A DNA stretch of 12,969 nt from Microcaldota archaeon (GTDB lineage: Archaea > Micrarchaeota > Micrarchaeia > Micrarchaeales > Micrarchaeaceae), in NCBI GenBank assembly GCA_021812105.1, contig JAKAOQ010000016.1:1-12969 (forward strand), in the 5' to 3' direction. The notes beneath the pieces are model-generated. The model worked only from the letters and a program-made list of their open reading frames with translations, was not told the DNA's origin and did not search any database. Of the stretch, positions 1 through 8,386 are shown one piece after another. A program made the translations under genes and the position numbers. Numbering within the stretch: the first letter of the stretch is position 1; each line of letters starts with the position of its first letter.

Positions 1-66
1 GATCATTCAGAGGAATAGGCAATCCTATGGTCAAAAAAGGAGAAACAAAAAGGTTAAATAAGATAG

Positions 67-80
67 TGTTTAATATAAAC
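67..80 (+). promoter_or_regulatory. Putative TATA box of the geranylgeranyl reductase gene
   Basis: An AT-rich element containing TTTAATATAAA lies about 30 bases before the ATG at 107, preceded by purine-rich bases that could act as a BRE. Archaeal transcription usually starts roughly 25 bases past the TATA centre, so the transcript should begin around 97-101 and have a very short leader. Called from sequence only. Confidence 0.45.
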
Positions 81-106
81 TTCATTTGCGTTTTTTACGT
101 GTAAGT

Positions 107-1552
107 ATGGCCGAAAATTATGATATAATAGTAGCTGGGGCAGGAATGTCTGGATTGACCGCTGCAGCCATGGCCGCAAAGAACGGAGCCAGGGTGCTGC
201 TTCTCGACAGGAACGACAGGACCAACGTAGGCAGAAAGACGAACTGGGGCTGGGTATGCGGTGACGCGGTGGCAGAATCACACCTGGACTTCATCAAGTC
301 CAACCTCGGTGTAACGTTCGATTATCCTGAGCTCGACATAAGGGTTGAGGGGGTTACGGCAATATCACCAGACTTCAAGTCGAAAGTGCTTTTCGATGAA
401 GGAGCGGGTTACGTGCTCAACAGGCCCCTCTTCGAAGGCAAGCTTCTAGACAGCGCGCTGAAGAACGGGGTCGAGTATACTCCAAACTTCGAGGTGGAGC
501 GCCCGATAGTGGAAAACAACTACGTTGTTGGTGTTGCCGGAAAGGACGCCAACAAGGAGCACAAGGAGTTCAAGGCGAAGGTTGTGATAGACGCGCTCGG
601 CATATCTACCACGCTAAGGCGCCTTCTGCCCAAGAACGAATACGTAGAAAACATGCTTGACATAAATGATCTCGAGCTAACCGGAAGATTCCTATACGAG
701 TTTGATCTGGATCACGAAGATGAGTTGTACTACAGCAAGAAATACGCACTCATACATCTTAATCAGGTCGTATCGCCGGGAGGCTACGGCTGGGTCTTTC
801 CGAAAAAGGGCAACAGGGCCAACGTGGGAATAGGCGTCCAGAAAACGAGTCTCGAATTGAGGAACAAAAAGCTCAACAAGAAGGATACGCTCCAAAGCTT
901 GATGAAAGAGTACGCGCTCTCAATCCCCGTCTTCAAAAACCTGAGGCAGTTCACCGAAGGACCGAACGGAGGGGAAGGATACTGGTCGGTTGCCGTGCGA
1001 CATCAGATGGAGTCTCTTACGTTCAACGGCTACATGGGTGCCGGAGACAGCATGGCCATGCCGAATCCGATAAGCGCCGGTGGAATAGGCCCCGCGCTGA
1101 CAGCTGGAATCCTGGCCGGAATAGATGCGGTCGAGTCGATCAACAAAGGCGACGTTAGCGCCGAGGGGTTATGGAAGTATAATCTCGATTTCAACGAGCA
1201 CTACGGCAAGAAGAGCGCCAGCCTTGAGGTGTTCAGGGTGTACCTGCAGTCTCTGAACAACGACCTGATAAACTACGGTATGAAGATGTTCCTGACGGCG
1301 CAGGAGGCAAAGCAACTCAGTTACGGATTGGTTCCAGAGCTGGGCCTCGCGACCAAGTTTAAGCTCGCCCTGCAGGGTGCCGCGAACATAAACGCTTTCA
1401 GCAATCTTCTCTACGTAATGAGCAAGATGAAGGAGATCAACGCGCTTTACGAGAAGTATCCGAAGACGCCAAAGGAGTTCCTGCCGTGGAAGGGTAAGGT
1501 AGAAAGCGAGGTAAAGGAGTTCAAGGGAAGGTTTAAGCCAAATCCGGTGTAA
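107..1552 (+). CDS. Geranylgeranyl reductase family FAD-dependent oxidoreductase
   Basis: This 481-residue flavoprotein is expected to saturate double bonds of geranylgeranyl chains in archaeal membrane lipids (digeranylgeranylglycerophospholipid reductase type), acting at the inner face of the membrane. Seen in the sequence: an N-terminal Rossmann GAGMSG at residues 11-16 with an acidic strand end at D34; CGD at 51-53, matching the family's conserved Cys-containing motif; YGWVFP at 227-232 followed by ANVGIG, the family's substrate-site signature; and a second flavin motif, GD at 313-314, followed by NPISAGGIGPAL. The ATG at 107 is preferred over the in-frame TTG at 86 because it begins directly before the flavin fold and has GTG at 99-101. 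rpoK follows 25 bases downstream and may be co-transcribed. The exact substrate and electron donor cannot be read from the sequence. Confidence 0.88.
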   Translation: MAENYDIIVAGAGMSGLTAAAMAAKNGARVLLLDRNDRTNVGRKTNWGWVCGDAVAESHLDFIKSNLGVTFDYPELDIRVEGVTAISPDFKSKVLFDEGAGYVLNRPLFEGKLLDSALKNGVEYTPNFEVERPIVENNYVVGVAGKDANKEHKEFKAKVVIDALGISTTLRRLLPKNEYVENMLDINDLELTGRFLYEFDLDHEDELYYSKKYALIHLNQVVSPGGYGWVFPKKGNRANVGIGVQKTSLELRNKKLNKKDTLQSLMKEYALSIPVFKNLRQFTEGPNGGEGYWSVAVRHQMESLTFNGYMGAGDSMAMPNPISAGGIGPALTAGILAGIDAVESINKGDVSAEGLWKYNLDFNEHYGKKSASLEVFRVYLQSLNNDLINYGMKMFLTAQEAKQLSYGLVPELGLATKFKLALQGAANINAFSNLLYVMSKMKEINALYEKYPKTPKEFLPWKGKVESEVKEFKGRFKPNPV

Positions 1553-1577
1553 TGGTAAATAGTATTACGATGATTCT

Positions 1578-1763
1578 ATGCAGGACAAAGAAGAATACAC
1601 AAAATACGAGAAAGCAAGAATCATAGGCGCGCGTGCACTACAGCTCGCCTACGGGGCACCGCCGCTAATAGATGTCCCGGAAGGGATTAGCAATCCGCTG
1701 GATCTGGCAGAGCTCGAATTTGAAAAGGATGCGATACCTATAACGATAATAAGGGAGTCCTAA
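1578..1763 (+). CDS. rpoK: DNA-directed RNA polymerase subunit K (Rpo6, omega/Rpb6 homologue)
   Basis: This 61-residue protein is the small assembly subunit of archaeal RNA polymerase, equivalent to bacterial omega and eukaryotic Rpb6, which clamps the C-terminal region of the largest subunit. The family core is plain: TKYEKARIIGARALQLAYGAPPLI at residues 8-31, then a short DP-like turn and LAELEFEKDAIPITIIR at the C-terminus. The length is typical for archaeal Rpo6. It starts 25 bases after the reductase gene, with GATGATT about 8 bases before the ATG as a ribosome-binding element. In many archaea rpoK sits with rpoN, uS9 and uL13; here none of these is adjacent. The gene ends 30 bases from the convergent phosphoesterase. 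Confidence 0.95.
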   Translation: MQDKEEYTKYEKARIIGARALQLAYGAPPLIDVPEGISNPLDLAELEFEKDAIPITIIRES

Positions 1764-1785
1764 TCCTGTTTTGCTGTTATCTGCC

Positions 1786-1814
1786 CGTGTGCGTCATTTC
1801 AGCGATGACACACG
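1786..1814. terminator. Imperfect inverted repeat between convergent genes, possible terminator
   Basis: CGTGT and GTCAT (with a two-base GC bulge between them) can pair with ATGAC and ACACG across a seven-base loop. The repeat sits at the junction of rpoK and the convergent phosphoesterase and overlaps the stop codon of the latter. A T-rich stretch at 1764-1778 precedes it on the plus strand. Archaeal terminators are mainly T-tracts, so the role of the hairpin is uncertain. Confidence 0.3.
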
Positions 1815-2546
1815 CCCAGCAAATTCACCGTTTAGCAGATACACCTCGGCCCTGCTGTAATTGAATATTCCGTTTCTGAGCAGCGGGTTAAGATTTTCTT
1901 TTTTTGATAGCTGTTCGACCCCCGTTCCAAGTATGAGGTCGTTGAACGCAGGCATCGAGATAAGCTTCGCTTTCTTGTTGTATCCCCTGTAGTACTCTCC
2001 CGCCTTCTTTGATACGCTCGATACCATCCACGCTTTGTACCTATAAATCGTCCCCTTTTCATCCTTCAGCGTGACGCCGACATGGCTGTGCGCCGTTATC
2101 AGATAGTCTCTCTTCATAGCCCCAGCGGTCGGGAAGGCGTTTCCGTGGAACAATGCGTATCTGCCGAGCAGTATCTCTTTCCTGAGGCGTATTCCCGTTA
2201 TCTCTTCAAGATGGGCATCGTGATTCCCTTCGGCTACAACAACCTCTATCCCCTTAAGGGCATCGAAGAAGGATTTTATGTTCCGCAGCTCGTACGAATC
2301 CGGATACAGTACGCTGTCCTTCACGTCACCTAGCACTATCAAAGAGTTCGCGCCGAACTCGTTCATGATGCGCTTTATCTTTTTTGCCATATTCTCAGCA
2401 AGGCCGTATACGTGTACGCCCCTGCCCCTGAACCTCGCCTCGAGCCCTATGTGCAGGTCACCCACGACGAGATACCTCTTCCCGTTCTCATCTATTACCA
2501 GCGCGGGCTCGTCCAGTATGAACATCACATTCTCTTTACTTTGCAC
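1794..2546 (-). CDS. Calcineurin-like metallophosphoesterase, COG1407 / MJ0037-like
   Basis: A 250-residue metal-dependent phosphoesterase with the full set of metal-ligand motifs. Counted from the in-frame ATG at 2525 these are GDLHIG (22-27), GDVKD (66-70), GNHD (100-103), HGN (127-129) and AHSH (145-148), where the family usually has GHxH. The order and the N-terminal EPALVID strand fit the COG1407 ICC-like phosphoesterases, whose bacterial relatives include a nuclease linked to DNA repair. The natural substrate is unknown, and nuclease activity is inference. The GTG at 2546 is favoured because a GGTG element lies at 2551-2554, the spacing used by its neighbours; starting at ATG 2525 would give 243 residues. 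It is divergent from the site-2 protease gene and convergent with rpoK, so it is transcribed alone in this window. Confidence 0.85.
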   Translation of the reverse strand: MQSKENVMFILDEPALVIDENGKRYLVVGDLHIGLEARFRGRGVHVYGLAENMAKKIKRIMNEFGANSLIVLGDVKDSVLYPDSYELRNIKSFFDALKGIEVVVAEGNHDAHLEEITGIRLRKEILLGRYALFHGNAFPTAGAMKRDYLITAHSHVGVTLKDEKGTIYRYKAWMVSSVSKKAGEYYRGYNKKAKLISMPAFNDLILGTGVEQLSKKENLNPLLRNGIFNYSRAEVYLLNGEFAGRVSSLK

Positions 2547-2550
2547 ATTG

Positions 2551-2554
2551 GCAC
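2551..2554 (-). promoter_or_regulatory. Ribosome-binding site supporting the GTG start of the phosphoesterase
   Basis: On the minus strand GGTG ends five bases before the GTG at 2546, matching the spacing seen before the other genes here. No comparable element lies at that distance before the alternative ATG at 2525. Confidence 0.5.
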
Positions 2555-2585
2555 CTAGTTACACGCATAACTTTTCTGCACCGCT

Positions 2586-2626
2586 ATTTTATTATATAAC
2601 TTCCTATCAAAACGGTTAATACAATA
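2586..2626. promoter_or_regulatory. Divergent promoter region
   Basis: The 95-base spacer between the phosphoesterase and the site-2 protease holds TTTATTATATAAC at 2588-2600, which reads as a TATA-like element on both strands, and GGTTAATACAAT at 2614-2625, which could serve the plus strand with a very short leader. Which box serves which gene cannot be decided by eye. Confidence 0.4.
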
Positions 2627-2641
2627 CTACTCGTGTTATAA

Positions 2642-3739
2642 ATGGCGGGGCTTTCACCAACCATAGGCAGGATAGCGGGCATAAAGATAGAACTCCACTG
2701 GTCCTTCCTGCTGTTGCTGCTGTTCGTCCTGGTACTTAGCCTCTATGTTTTCGCGCTTTTCGTGATACTCTTCGTATGCGTGCTGCTGCACGAGCTGTCG
2801 CACTCCCTTACATCGCTGCACTACAAGGTGAAGGTAAATAAGATAGTGCTTCTCCCGATCGGGGGGATATCTGTAATGGATCTCGATACCGTAAAGCCTA
2901 AAGAAGAGTTCAACATCGCACTGGCCGGGCCCCTGGCGAGCTTCGCCCTCGGGGCGCTATTTCTGCTCTTTATACCGCTAGCTCCGGCTGGCATAATACA
3001 CCAGACCGTGGTCTTTACCGCGGAGATAAACCTGCTCCTCGGTGTATTCAACATACTGCCCGGTTTTCCGCTCGACGGAGGACGGGTGTTCAGGGCGTAC
3101 CTTCAGAGGAAGCGCAGCTATCTCAAGTCAACGCAGATAACGGTGAAGCTGAGCAACGTGGTTCTTGCCCTGTTCGTTATCGGCACTATAATATTCGCGA
3201 TATACGCAAAAGGATACAGCCTGCTCAACAGGGAATTCCTGGTATTCTATGACGTCTTCATAGTGATGTTCCTCTATTCTGGATCGCAGGCCGAGCTGCA
3301 GTCCGCATACGCGAAGACGTACGCATCTAATCTATACGTGAAAGCAGCGTTGAGCAAGAACTTCACGGTCGTTGACAGGAACGCCAGGCTGTCATCAATA
3401 TACGAAAAGATGCTGAAGTCGCACACACACATAATACTCTTCAAGGATGGAAGTTCGGTCAAGCTCGCCCGCATACCCTCAAGGCTGCAGTCCGCTAACG
3501 ATGCGAGTCCGAGCGTGCTGTCACGGCCGGTCTACGCTTACGGTATGGAGCTGCCCGTCGTGTCGTACAACACCAAGCTTTTAAAGGCAGTGGGAGAGAT
3601 GCAGTCGCGCAACGCCCCACTGGCGGTAGTCACGGCCGGCAAGAAAATAGTTGGAGTGGTGTTCTCACAGCACGCGGACTCTATAATAGCGCTGCACGTA
3701 TCGAAGGCAAGGCAGCTCCATAAGGCGTACCAAAAGTAG
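2642..3739 (+). CDS. Site-2 protease (M50 family) with C-terminal CBS domain pair
   Basis: A 365-residue polytopic membrane metalloprotease expected to cut substrate helices within the membrane. Hydrophobic segments fill residues 20-49. The zinc site HELSH is at 50-54 and the second ligand motif NILPGFPLDGGR at 137-148, with D145 as the third ligand. More hydrophobic segments follow at about 87-130 and 165-190. Residues of roughly 225-355 read as a degenerate CBS pair, a module that in related proteases senses nucleotides. Length and order fit archaeal S2P-CBS proteins. GTG at 2633-2635 provides a ribosome-binding element nine bases before the ATG. Its substrate is unknown; neighbours give no clue, although a signal peptidase lies 3.5 kb downstream. 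Confidence 0.9.
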   Translation: MAGLSPTIGRIAGIKIELHWSFLLLLLFVLVLSLYVFALFVILFVCVLLHELSHSLTSLHYKVKVNKIVLLPIGGISVMDLDTVKPKEEFNIALAGPLASFALGALFLLFIPLAPAGIIHQTVVFTAEINLLLGVFNILPGFPLDGGRVFRAYLQRKRSYLKSTQITVKLSNVVLALFVIGTIIFAIYAKGYSLLNREFLVFYDVFIVMFLYSGSQAELQSAYAKTYASNLYVKAALSKNFTVVDRNARLSSIYEKMLKSHTHIILFKDGSSVKLARIPSRLQSANDASPSVLSRPVYAYGMELPVVSYNTKLLKAVGEMQSRNAPLAVVTAGKKIVGVVFSQHADSIIALHVSKARQLHKAYQK

Positions 3740-3767
3740 AGAGAAACAAATAAAAGGGTTTCAGAGC

Positions 3768-3779
3768 CATATTTATTGA
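3768..3779 (+). promoter_or_regulatory. Putative TATA box of smc
   Basis: CATATTTATTG lies about 28 bases before the smc ATG at 3802, so transcription would begin close to the start codon. AGGTA at 3792-3796 is the likely ribosome-binding element. The 62-base spacer holds no other recognisable signal. Confidence 0.4.
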
Positions 3780-3801
3780 CGTAAAGCGACCAGGTAAGGA
3801 A

Positions 3802-6800
3802 ATGCTCTACCTAGACAGGGTGTCTCTTCATAACTTCAAGTCTTTCCGCAGCGCTACAATAAGGTTTAGCAAGGGTTTCAACTGCATAGTCGGACCGAAC
3901 GGCTCCGGCAAGTCAAACATATGCGACTCCCTTCTTTTCGCTTTTGGAGAGAATTCGCTGCGCAGGATAAGGGTTACGAACTCGACGCAGCTGATAAACG
4001 ACGCGGCGAAGCCCAACCCCGACGACGGGATAAGGAAGGCGTGGGTATCTGTGAAGATGTCTGGCGACAGCGATGTGGAGATAGTCCGGCACATAAAGTC
4101 GAACAACAAGGTAGGCTACAGGCTCAACGGGAAGCACGCTACGCGGCAGGAGGTTATAGACATGCTGCGCGCAAACAGGGGAGGCATAGAGATAACCAAC
4201 ACCATAACCCAGGGTGAGATAATAAGGGTGCTCAACCTGAACGCGAAGGAGCGCCGCGGCCTCATAGACGTTGCGGCCGGCATACGCGAATTCGACGAGA
4301 AGAAGGAAGCGTCGATGAAGGAGCTCGAGAAGGTGGAGGAGAAGATAAACGGATCGAAGATAATGCTTAATGAGAGGATGGGCTTCCTCAACGAGCTGGA
4401 GAAGGAGAAGGCCGACGCGGAGAGATACATCGAAATGACCTCTGCTTTGAAAAGGGTAAACTACACCATGCTGAAACTCAGGGAAAGCCAGCTTACCGAG
4501 GAATTTTCAAGGGCTTCGGACGGGCGCGCAGAGGCTCAGGCAAAAAGGCAGAAGATAGAAGAGAATATCGCCGAATCCGGAAAGGAGATATCGCGGCTGA
4601 GCTCCGAGAAGGAGAAGAAGAGCGGAGAGTTGAACAAAAGGTCAATTGAGGTCAACTCCACAAACCACATAATAGAGGAGATCGCGAAGGACATAGCGGT
4701 AAAAGAGGAAAGGATAAGGTCACTGGGGTCTATGATGGAATCTTATGCCGCCAAGCAGAAGGCGAGCAAGAACGAGAAGGCAGACCTGTCCAGGAAGTCA
4801 GAAAGCAATAGGAGCGAGATCGACTCCCTGAGGAAAGAAGCTGAAGGCAAGCTGAAGATTCTTGCCGAAAGCGAGGTGTACAAAACCAGCGAAGAAAGCG
4901 AGACTAACCTTGCGCAAGAATACGAGAATGTACGCGCAGAAATAGAATCGGTATCGCAGGAAATAGAAGAGATTCAGGCTGAGCACAGCCATTTATTGGC
5001 GTCTATCGAATCCTCTAACGCGAGAATAAACTCCCTGAAAGAGGAGCTGCAGCCTACTACAAAAGAGCGTTCCGCGTTGGAATCTTACCTATCCAGCGCA
5101 ACAAAAGAAATAGAAATGACGAGGAAAGAGTCGGAAAAGAAGCGAGCATTGCTGAAGGAATTAGAGGGCAAGGCAAAGGAAATAGCCGAAAGGGCTGGAG
5201 CAACAGACCTTGAGATACTGCGCGCGAAGGAGAAGGTTTACGTTGCTGGCGCTTCTGACAAAACACTCGCGCTCCTCAAGAAGAATATGCCGCGGGGCTT
5301 CTACGGGCGGGTGAAGGACCTCTGTGAATTTGACGAGAAGGATTCAAACGCCATATACGCCTCTGCCCAGAGCAGGATAAACTATTTTGTTGTTGATACC
5401 ATAGAGGATGCAAACAAGGCCATAGATATCCTCAAGAAGAACGGAAGCGACAGGGCGTCGTTCATACCGCTTGAAGACATAAGGCAGAGTTCGCGTGCAA
5501 AAATCACATCCTTAAAACCAATCATAGAGCTGGTAAAGTATGATAAGAAGTTCTCGAACGCGATAGGATACGTTTTCTCAGATACCTACCTGGTAGAAAG
5601 TGTTCCGGAGGCGAAGAAAGCCGGCATAGGAAAGGCCAGGTTCGTAACTCCAGGAGGCGAGCTGGTAGAATCTTCAGGTGTTGTTACTGGAGGTCTGATA
5701 CGCCAGCAGCCATCGTTAGCCTCGCTCAATTCAAAACTCGAGTCCCTGCAGCGCGAGAGATCGGCTCTATCCGACGAGGCGGAGGAGAACTCGGCCAAGG
5801 CTGAAAAGATAAGGAAGGAGATTGCCGATTACGAAGTGAAGCTTCTTTCGAAAGATTCTGAGTACAAAAGGAGCATCGAAGAGCTGAAGAAGCTCGATGC
5901 GCGGATGACAGGCATCAAAAACGCAATAGGCGAGGCAGAATTGGGCGCGGGCAAGGTGCTGGAATCCCTCGCTTCGCTGAAGGAAAAGGCCGGAATGCTC
6001 GGTGATAAAAAAGCGGGACTGAAGACCGAAGAGACCAGACTCTACTCTATCATATCCGGCAAGCTCTCGGAAACAAGGGGCAGGAGAGCCGACAAGGAGA
6101 CCATGGAAAAGATAAAACTGCTCAGAAGCGAAATCGAACAGATGAAGATGAAGATGGCGTCGCTAGAGAAGGAAGACGAGATGATAGGAGCCAGGTCAAA
6201 TACAATTTCGAGCGAGCTCGCGACCGTGGAAGACGAACTCGGAAAGGCTTCGGCAGAGAGCAAGTCGCTGAAAGAAGATGCAGAAAAGCTGTCTACAAAA
6301 AAGAGGGAGTTGGAGACCACGATAAGGAGCCACGACTCGGAATCGGCATCGCTCTACAAGCTGATATCGCAGTACGAGGAAAAGATATCGGCCCTCTCGT
6401 TTGAAAAGGGAAAGTCAGAGAGCGAGCTTTCAAAAATCAAGGACAAGATGCAGGAATACGAGATGATTATAGCGCAGGCGCAGACCAGGCTGGGGGACAT
6501 AAAAGTGGAGCTGATGTCGTATCAGAATGTCCAGCAGCTAGACATACAATCTCTCAAGGCCCTGGAAGAGAAGGCCGCCGTGCTAAAGAACGAGATAGAG
6601 GTGCTCGGCGCCGTGAACCTTAAGGCGCCGGAGATGTACGCCGAGAGGAAAAAGATGGTGGAAGAGGCATCGCAGAAGCTCTCCACGCTGGAAAACGAGA
6701 AGAACTCCATACTATCAATAATAGACGAGGTGGAATCGAAGAAGCTCAACATATTCAACGAGACCCTCGCAAAGGTAAACGCGAATTTCTCCAGGCTCTA

Positions 6801-7227
6801 CTCAACCGTATTCGAAGGTAACGCTACGCTCGCCCTTTCAGACCCCAAGGATCCGTTCAATTCCGGACTGGTGATAAACCTTCCTGCGAAGGGGAAAGTA
6901 AGGGCAACGCTGGAGAGCAAATCCGGAGGGGAGAAGTCCCTAATATCACTGATACTTCTGTTTTCTATACAGCTAATGAACCCGATGTCGTTCTACATAT
7001 TCGACGAGATAGATTCGGCGCTGGACGAGGAGAATTCGATAAAGCTCTCCAAACTTACCAAAGAGCTTAGCAAGAATTCGCAGTTCATAGTGGTAAGCCA
7101 CAACAACGCGCTGATACAGGGCGCCGAGACCGCCATAGGAGTTATGAAGCAGGACGGCGAATCGAAGGTCGTTGGGATACAGATCGAAGCGGTAAACGGC
7201 TCCGCAGCGCCGCAGGGTGTTAGCTGA
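3802..7227 (+). CDS. smc: Chromosome segregation protein SMC
   Basis: A complete 1141-residue SMC ATPase, the core of the condensin-like complex that organises and segregates chromosomes. Seen in order: the N-terminal head with Walker A GPNGSGKS (31-38) and the QGEIIRVLNLNAKERR...AGIREFDEKK block; a long Glu/Lys-rich coiled coil from about 170 to 480; a hinge at about 490-635, beginning with RGFYGRVKDL and ending with the Gly-rich GGELVESSGVVTGG; a returning coiled coil to about 1000; and the C-terminal head with signature LESKSGGEKS near 1036 and Walker B FYIFDEIDSALD near 1064, followed by a D-loop/H-loop region with VVSHN. Length and motifs are normal and no catalytic residue is missing. 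The kleisin scpA, often adjacent in archaea, is not here. The stop overlaps the signal peptidase start by one base. Confidence 0.97.
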   Translation: MLYLDRVSLHNFKSFRSATIRFSKGFNCIVGPNGSGKSNICDSLLFAFGENSLRRIRVTNSTQLINDAAKPNPDDGIRKAWVSVKMSGDSDVEIVRHIKSNNKVGYRLNGKHATRQEVIDMLRANRGGIEITNTITQGEIIRVLNLNAKERRGLIDVAAGIREFDEKKEASMKELEKVEEKINGSKIMLNERMGFLNELEKEKADAERYIEMTSALKRVNYTMLKLRESQLTEEFSRASDGRAEAQAKRQKIEENIAESGKEISRLSSEKEKKSGELNKRSIEVNSTNHIIEEIAKDIAVKEERIRSLGSMMESYAAKQKASKNEKADLSRKSESNRSEIDSLRKEAEGKLKILAESEVYKTSEESETNLAQEYENVRAEIESVSQEIEEIQAEHSHLLASIESSNARINSLKEELQPTTKERSALESYLSSATKEIEMTRKESEKKRALLKELEGKAKEIAERAGATDLEILRAKEKVYVAGASDKTLALLKKNMPRGFYGRVKDLCEFDEKDSNAIYASAQSRINYFVVDTIEDANKAIDILKKNGSDRASFIPLEDIRQSSRAKITSLKPIIELVKYDKKFSNAIGYVFSDTYLVESVPEAKKAGIGKARFVTPGGELVESSGVVTGGLIRQQPSLASLNSKLESLQRERSALSDEAEENSAKAEKIRKEIADYEVKLLSKDSEYKRSIEELKKLDARMTGIKNAIGEAELGAGKVLESLASLKEKAGMLGDKKAGLKTEETRLYSIISGKLSETRGRRADKETMEKIKLLRSEIEQMKMKMASLEKEDEMIGARSNTISSELATVEDELGKASAESKSLKEDAEKLSTKKRELETTIRSHDSESASLYKLISQYEEKISALSFEKGKSESELSKIKDKMQEYEMIIAQAQTRLGDIKVELMSYQNVQQLDIQSLKALEEKAAVLKNEIEVLGAVNLKAPEMYAERKKMVEEASQKLSTLENEKNSILSIIDEVESKKLNIFNETLAKVNANFSRLYSTVFEGNATLALSDPKDPFNSGLVINLPAKGKVRATLESKSGGEKSLISLILLFSIQLMNPMSFYIFDEIDSALDEENSIKLSKLTKELSKNSQFIVVSHNNALIQGAETAIGVMKQDGESKVVGIQIEAVNGSAAPQGVS

Positions 7228-8264
7228 TGGCACAAAAAAGCAGGTCAAATACTGTAAAGTCCCATAGTAAATCGCAACCGAAGATTCGCGCACGCAGCAT
7301 CAACACCGTGCCGCTGTATATCCTGCTCGTAGCGTTGTTTGTGCTTTATGTGGTGTTTCAAAAGACGGCGCTGATGTCTGCGCTGTTCGGCATAGCCATA
7401 TTCTTCACAATAGTAACGATCATAGCGATAGAAGTAATCGCCAGCGTGCACGAGGAAGGCGGAAAACGAAGCATAGCAGAACTGCTGCTCGCCGTGGTGC
7501 TGGTCATAGTTTTCTGGTTCTCGCTCCAGGTGTTGCTGAATACCTCGGAGCCGCTCAACGTAGTACCTACGTGCAGCATGCTGCCGGTACTGCACCGTGG
7601 TGACCTTATAGCCATACACGGCATAAGCAACGCAACACAGTTGCGCGCGCCCGTAGTAAACGTGAACGCATCTACCTGGTCCGAAACGCTGAGCAACTTC
7701 AGCAGCAACTTCGCGTTTTGCGTGGCGTACAACCAGAGCAATCCATCCACGGCCAGCGAGCAATACAGGCCGGGCGACACCCTGGCGCTGTACGTTTCTG
7801 ACCTGGGGGGCGGAAGGCTGATCGCGCCATCATCACAGACGGGCCTGATAAAGTACTCGTGCGGCGTGGACAACGTCAGACTGAGCAACGGCAGCATAAT
7901 GCAGGAAGCGTATACCAACTCCATAACGATAGGCAGTACAACCATAAACGGGGACATGAACAATTCTATCGTCGTATACAAGACCCTGCCGAAGGATTAC
8001 TTTTACCAGGAAGGCGACGGCTATATAGTGCACAGGGTTTACGCAATAATACACGCGGGCAACTCCTACTTCGTGCTTACAAAAGGGGACAACAATCCCG
8101 GCCTCGACATACAGTTCGGCAACTACCCTGCAGAGATCAACTCGACGAAGAGCTACGTGGAGGGGAAGGTCATCGCGGTCATACCCTACCTCGGATATCT
8201 GCGTCTGATATTCAGCAGCCAGATAAGCGAACCAGCGGGGTGCAACTCTACGATGCAGGGCTGA
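7227..8264 (+). CDS. Signal peptidase I, archaeal/Sec11 type, with large insertion
   Basis: A 345-residue membrane protease expected to remove signal peptides from Sec-exported proteins. A basic N-terminus is followed by three hydrophobic helices (about 29-45, 48-72 and 84-104), then the catalytic serine in PTCSMLP (S117) and GDLI. The second catalytic residue is the His of VHRVY (H269), as in archaeal and ER enzymes that use His rather than Lys. GDNN with D288 and the closing GKVIAVIPYLG fit the family. About 150 residues separate Ser and His, against about 70 in the well-studied methanogen enzyme, so there is an extra Ser/Asn-rich extracytoplasmic insertion. The extra N-terminal helices are also more than the minimal family plan. 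Start and smc stop overlap as TGATG, with GGGTG ten bases upstream, implying translational coupling with smc. Functional linkage to SMC is not expected. Confidence 0.86.
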   Translation: MAQKSRSNTVKSHSKSQPKIRARSINTVPLYILLVALFVLYVVFQKTALMSALFGIAIFFTIVTIIAIEVIASVHEEGGKRSIAELLLAVVLVIVFWFSLQVLLNTSEPLNVVPTCSMLPVLHRGDLIAIHGISNATQLRAPVVNVNASTWSETLSNFSSNFAFCVAYNQSNPSTASEQYRPGDTLALYVSDLGGGRLIAPSSQTGLIKYSCGVDNVRLSNGSIMQEAYTNSITIGSTTINGDMNNSIVVYKTLPKDYFYQEGDGYIVHRVYAIIHAGNSYFVLTKGDNNPGLDIQFGNYPAEINSTKSYVEGKVIAVIPYLGYLRLIFSSQISEPAGCNSTMQG

Positions 8265-8331
8265 TGATTCCAGTAATTCTCGGCGCATTCATAATCAATA
8301 TATATGTTTCTATCCTTTAAAATGAGTAATT

Positions 8332-8348
8332 CTTATAATTTTTATAAG
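8332..8348 (+). promoter_or_regulatory. Palindromic TATA element upstream of the eL30-uS12-uS7-EF-2 operon
   Basis: CTTATAA, TTT, TTATAAG form a perfect 7+3+7 inverted repeat. The right half serves as a TATA box about 40 bases before the eL30 ATG at 8387, placing the transcript start near 8368. A second AT-rich stretch, CAATATATATG at 8297-8307, lies further up. The rest of the 122-base spacer has no recognised gene. Confidence 0.45.
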
Positions 8349-8386
8349 TTCATTCTCCCATATCCCAGCTATTTTCTGTGGTACAT

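Noticed and set aside
31..53. T-rich tracts on the minus strand near a small hairpin (ATAGG/CCTAT at 15-28) as a terminator.
   Set aside because: No minus-strand gene lies upstream that would end here.
1..61. Possible 3' end of an upstream gene: frame 2 ends in a Lys/Arg-rich tail with a stop at 59-61, and frame 3 is open to 104.
   Set aside because: Two overlapping frames are open over too short and A-rich a stretch, and neither shows a recognisable family, so no gene can be called.
7245..7763. A 172-codon minus-strand frame, and other long frames opposite the signal peptidase.
   Set aside because: They lie opposite a well-supported gene and have no family features; they are shadow frames caused by codon bias.
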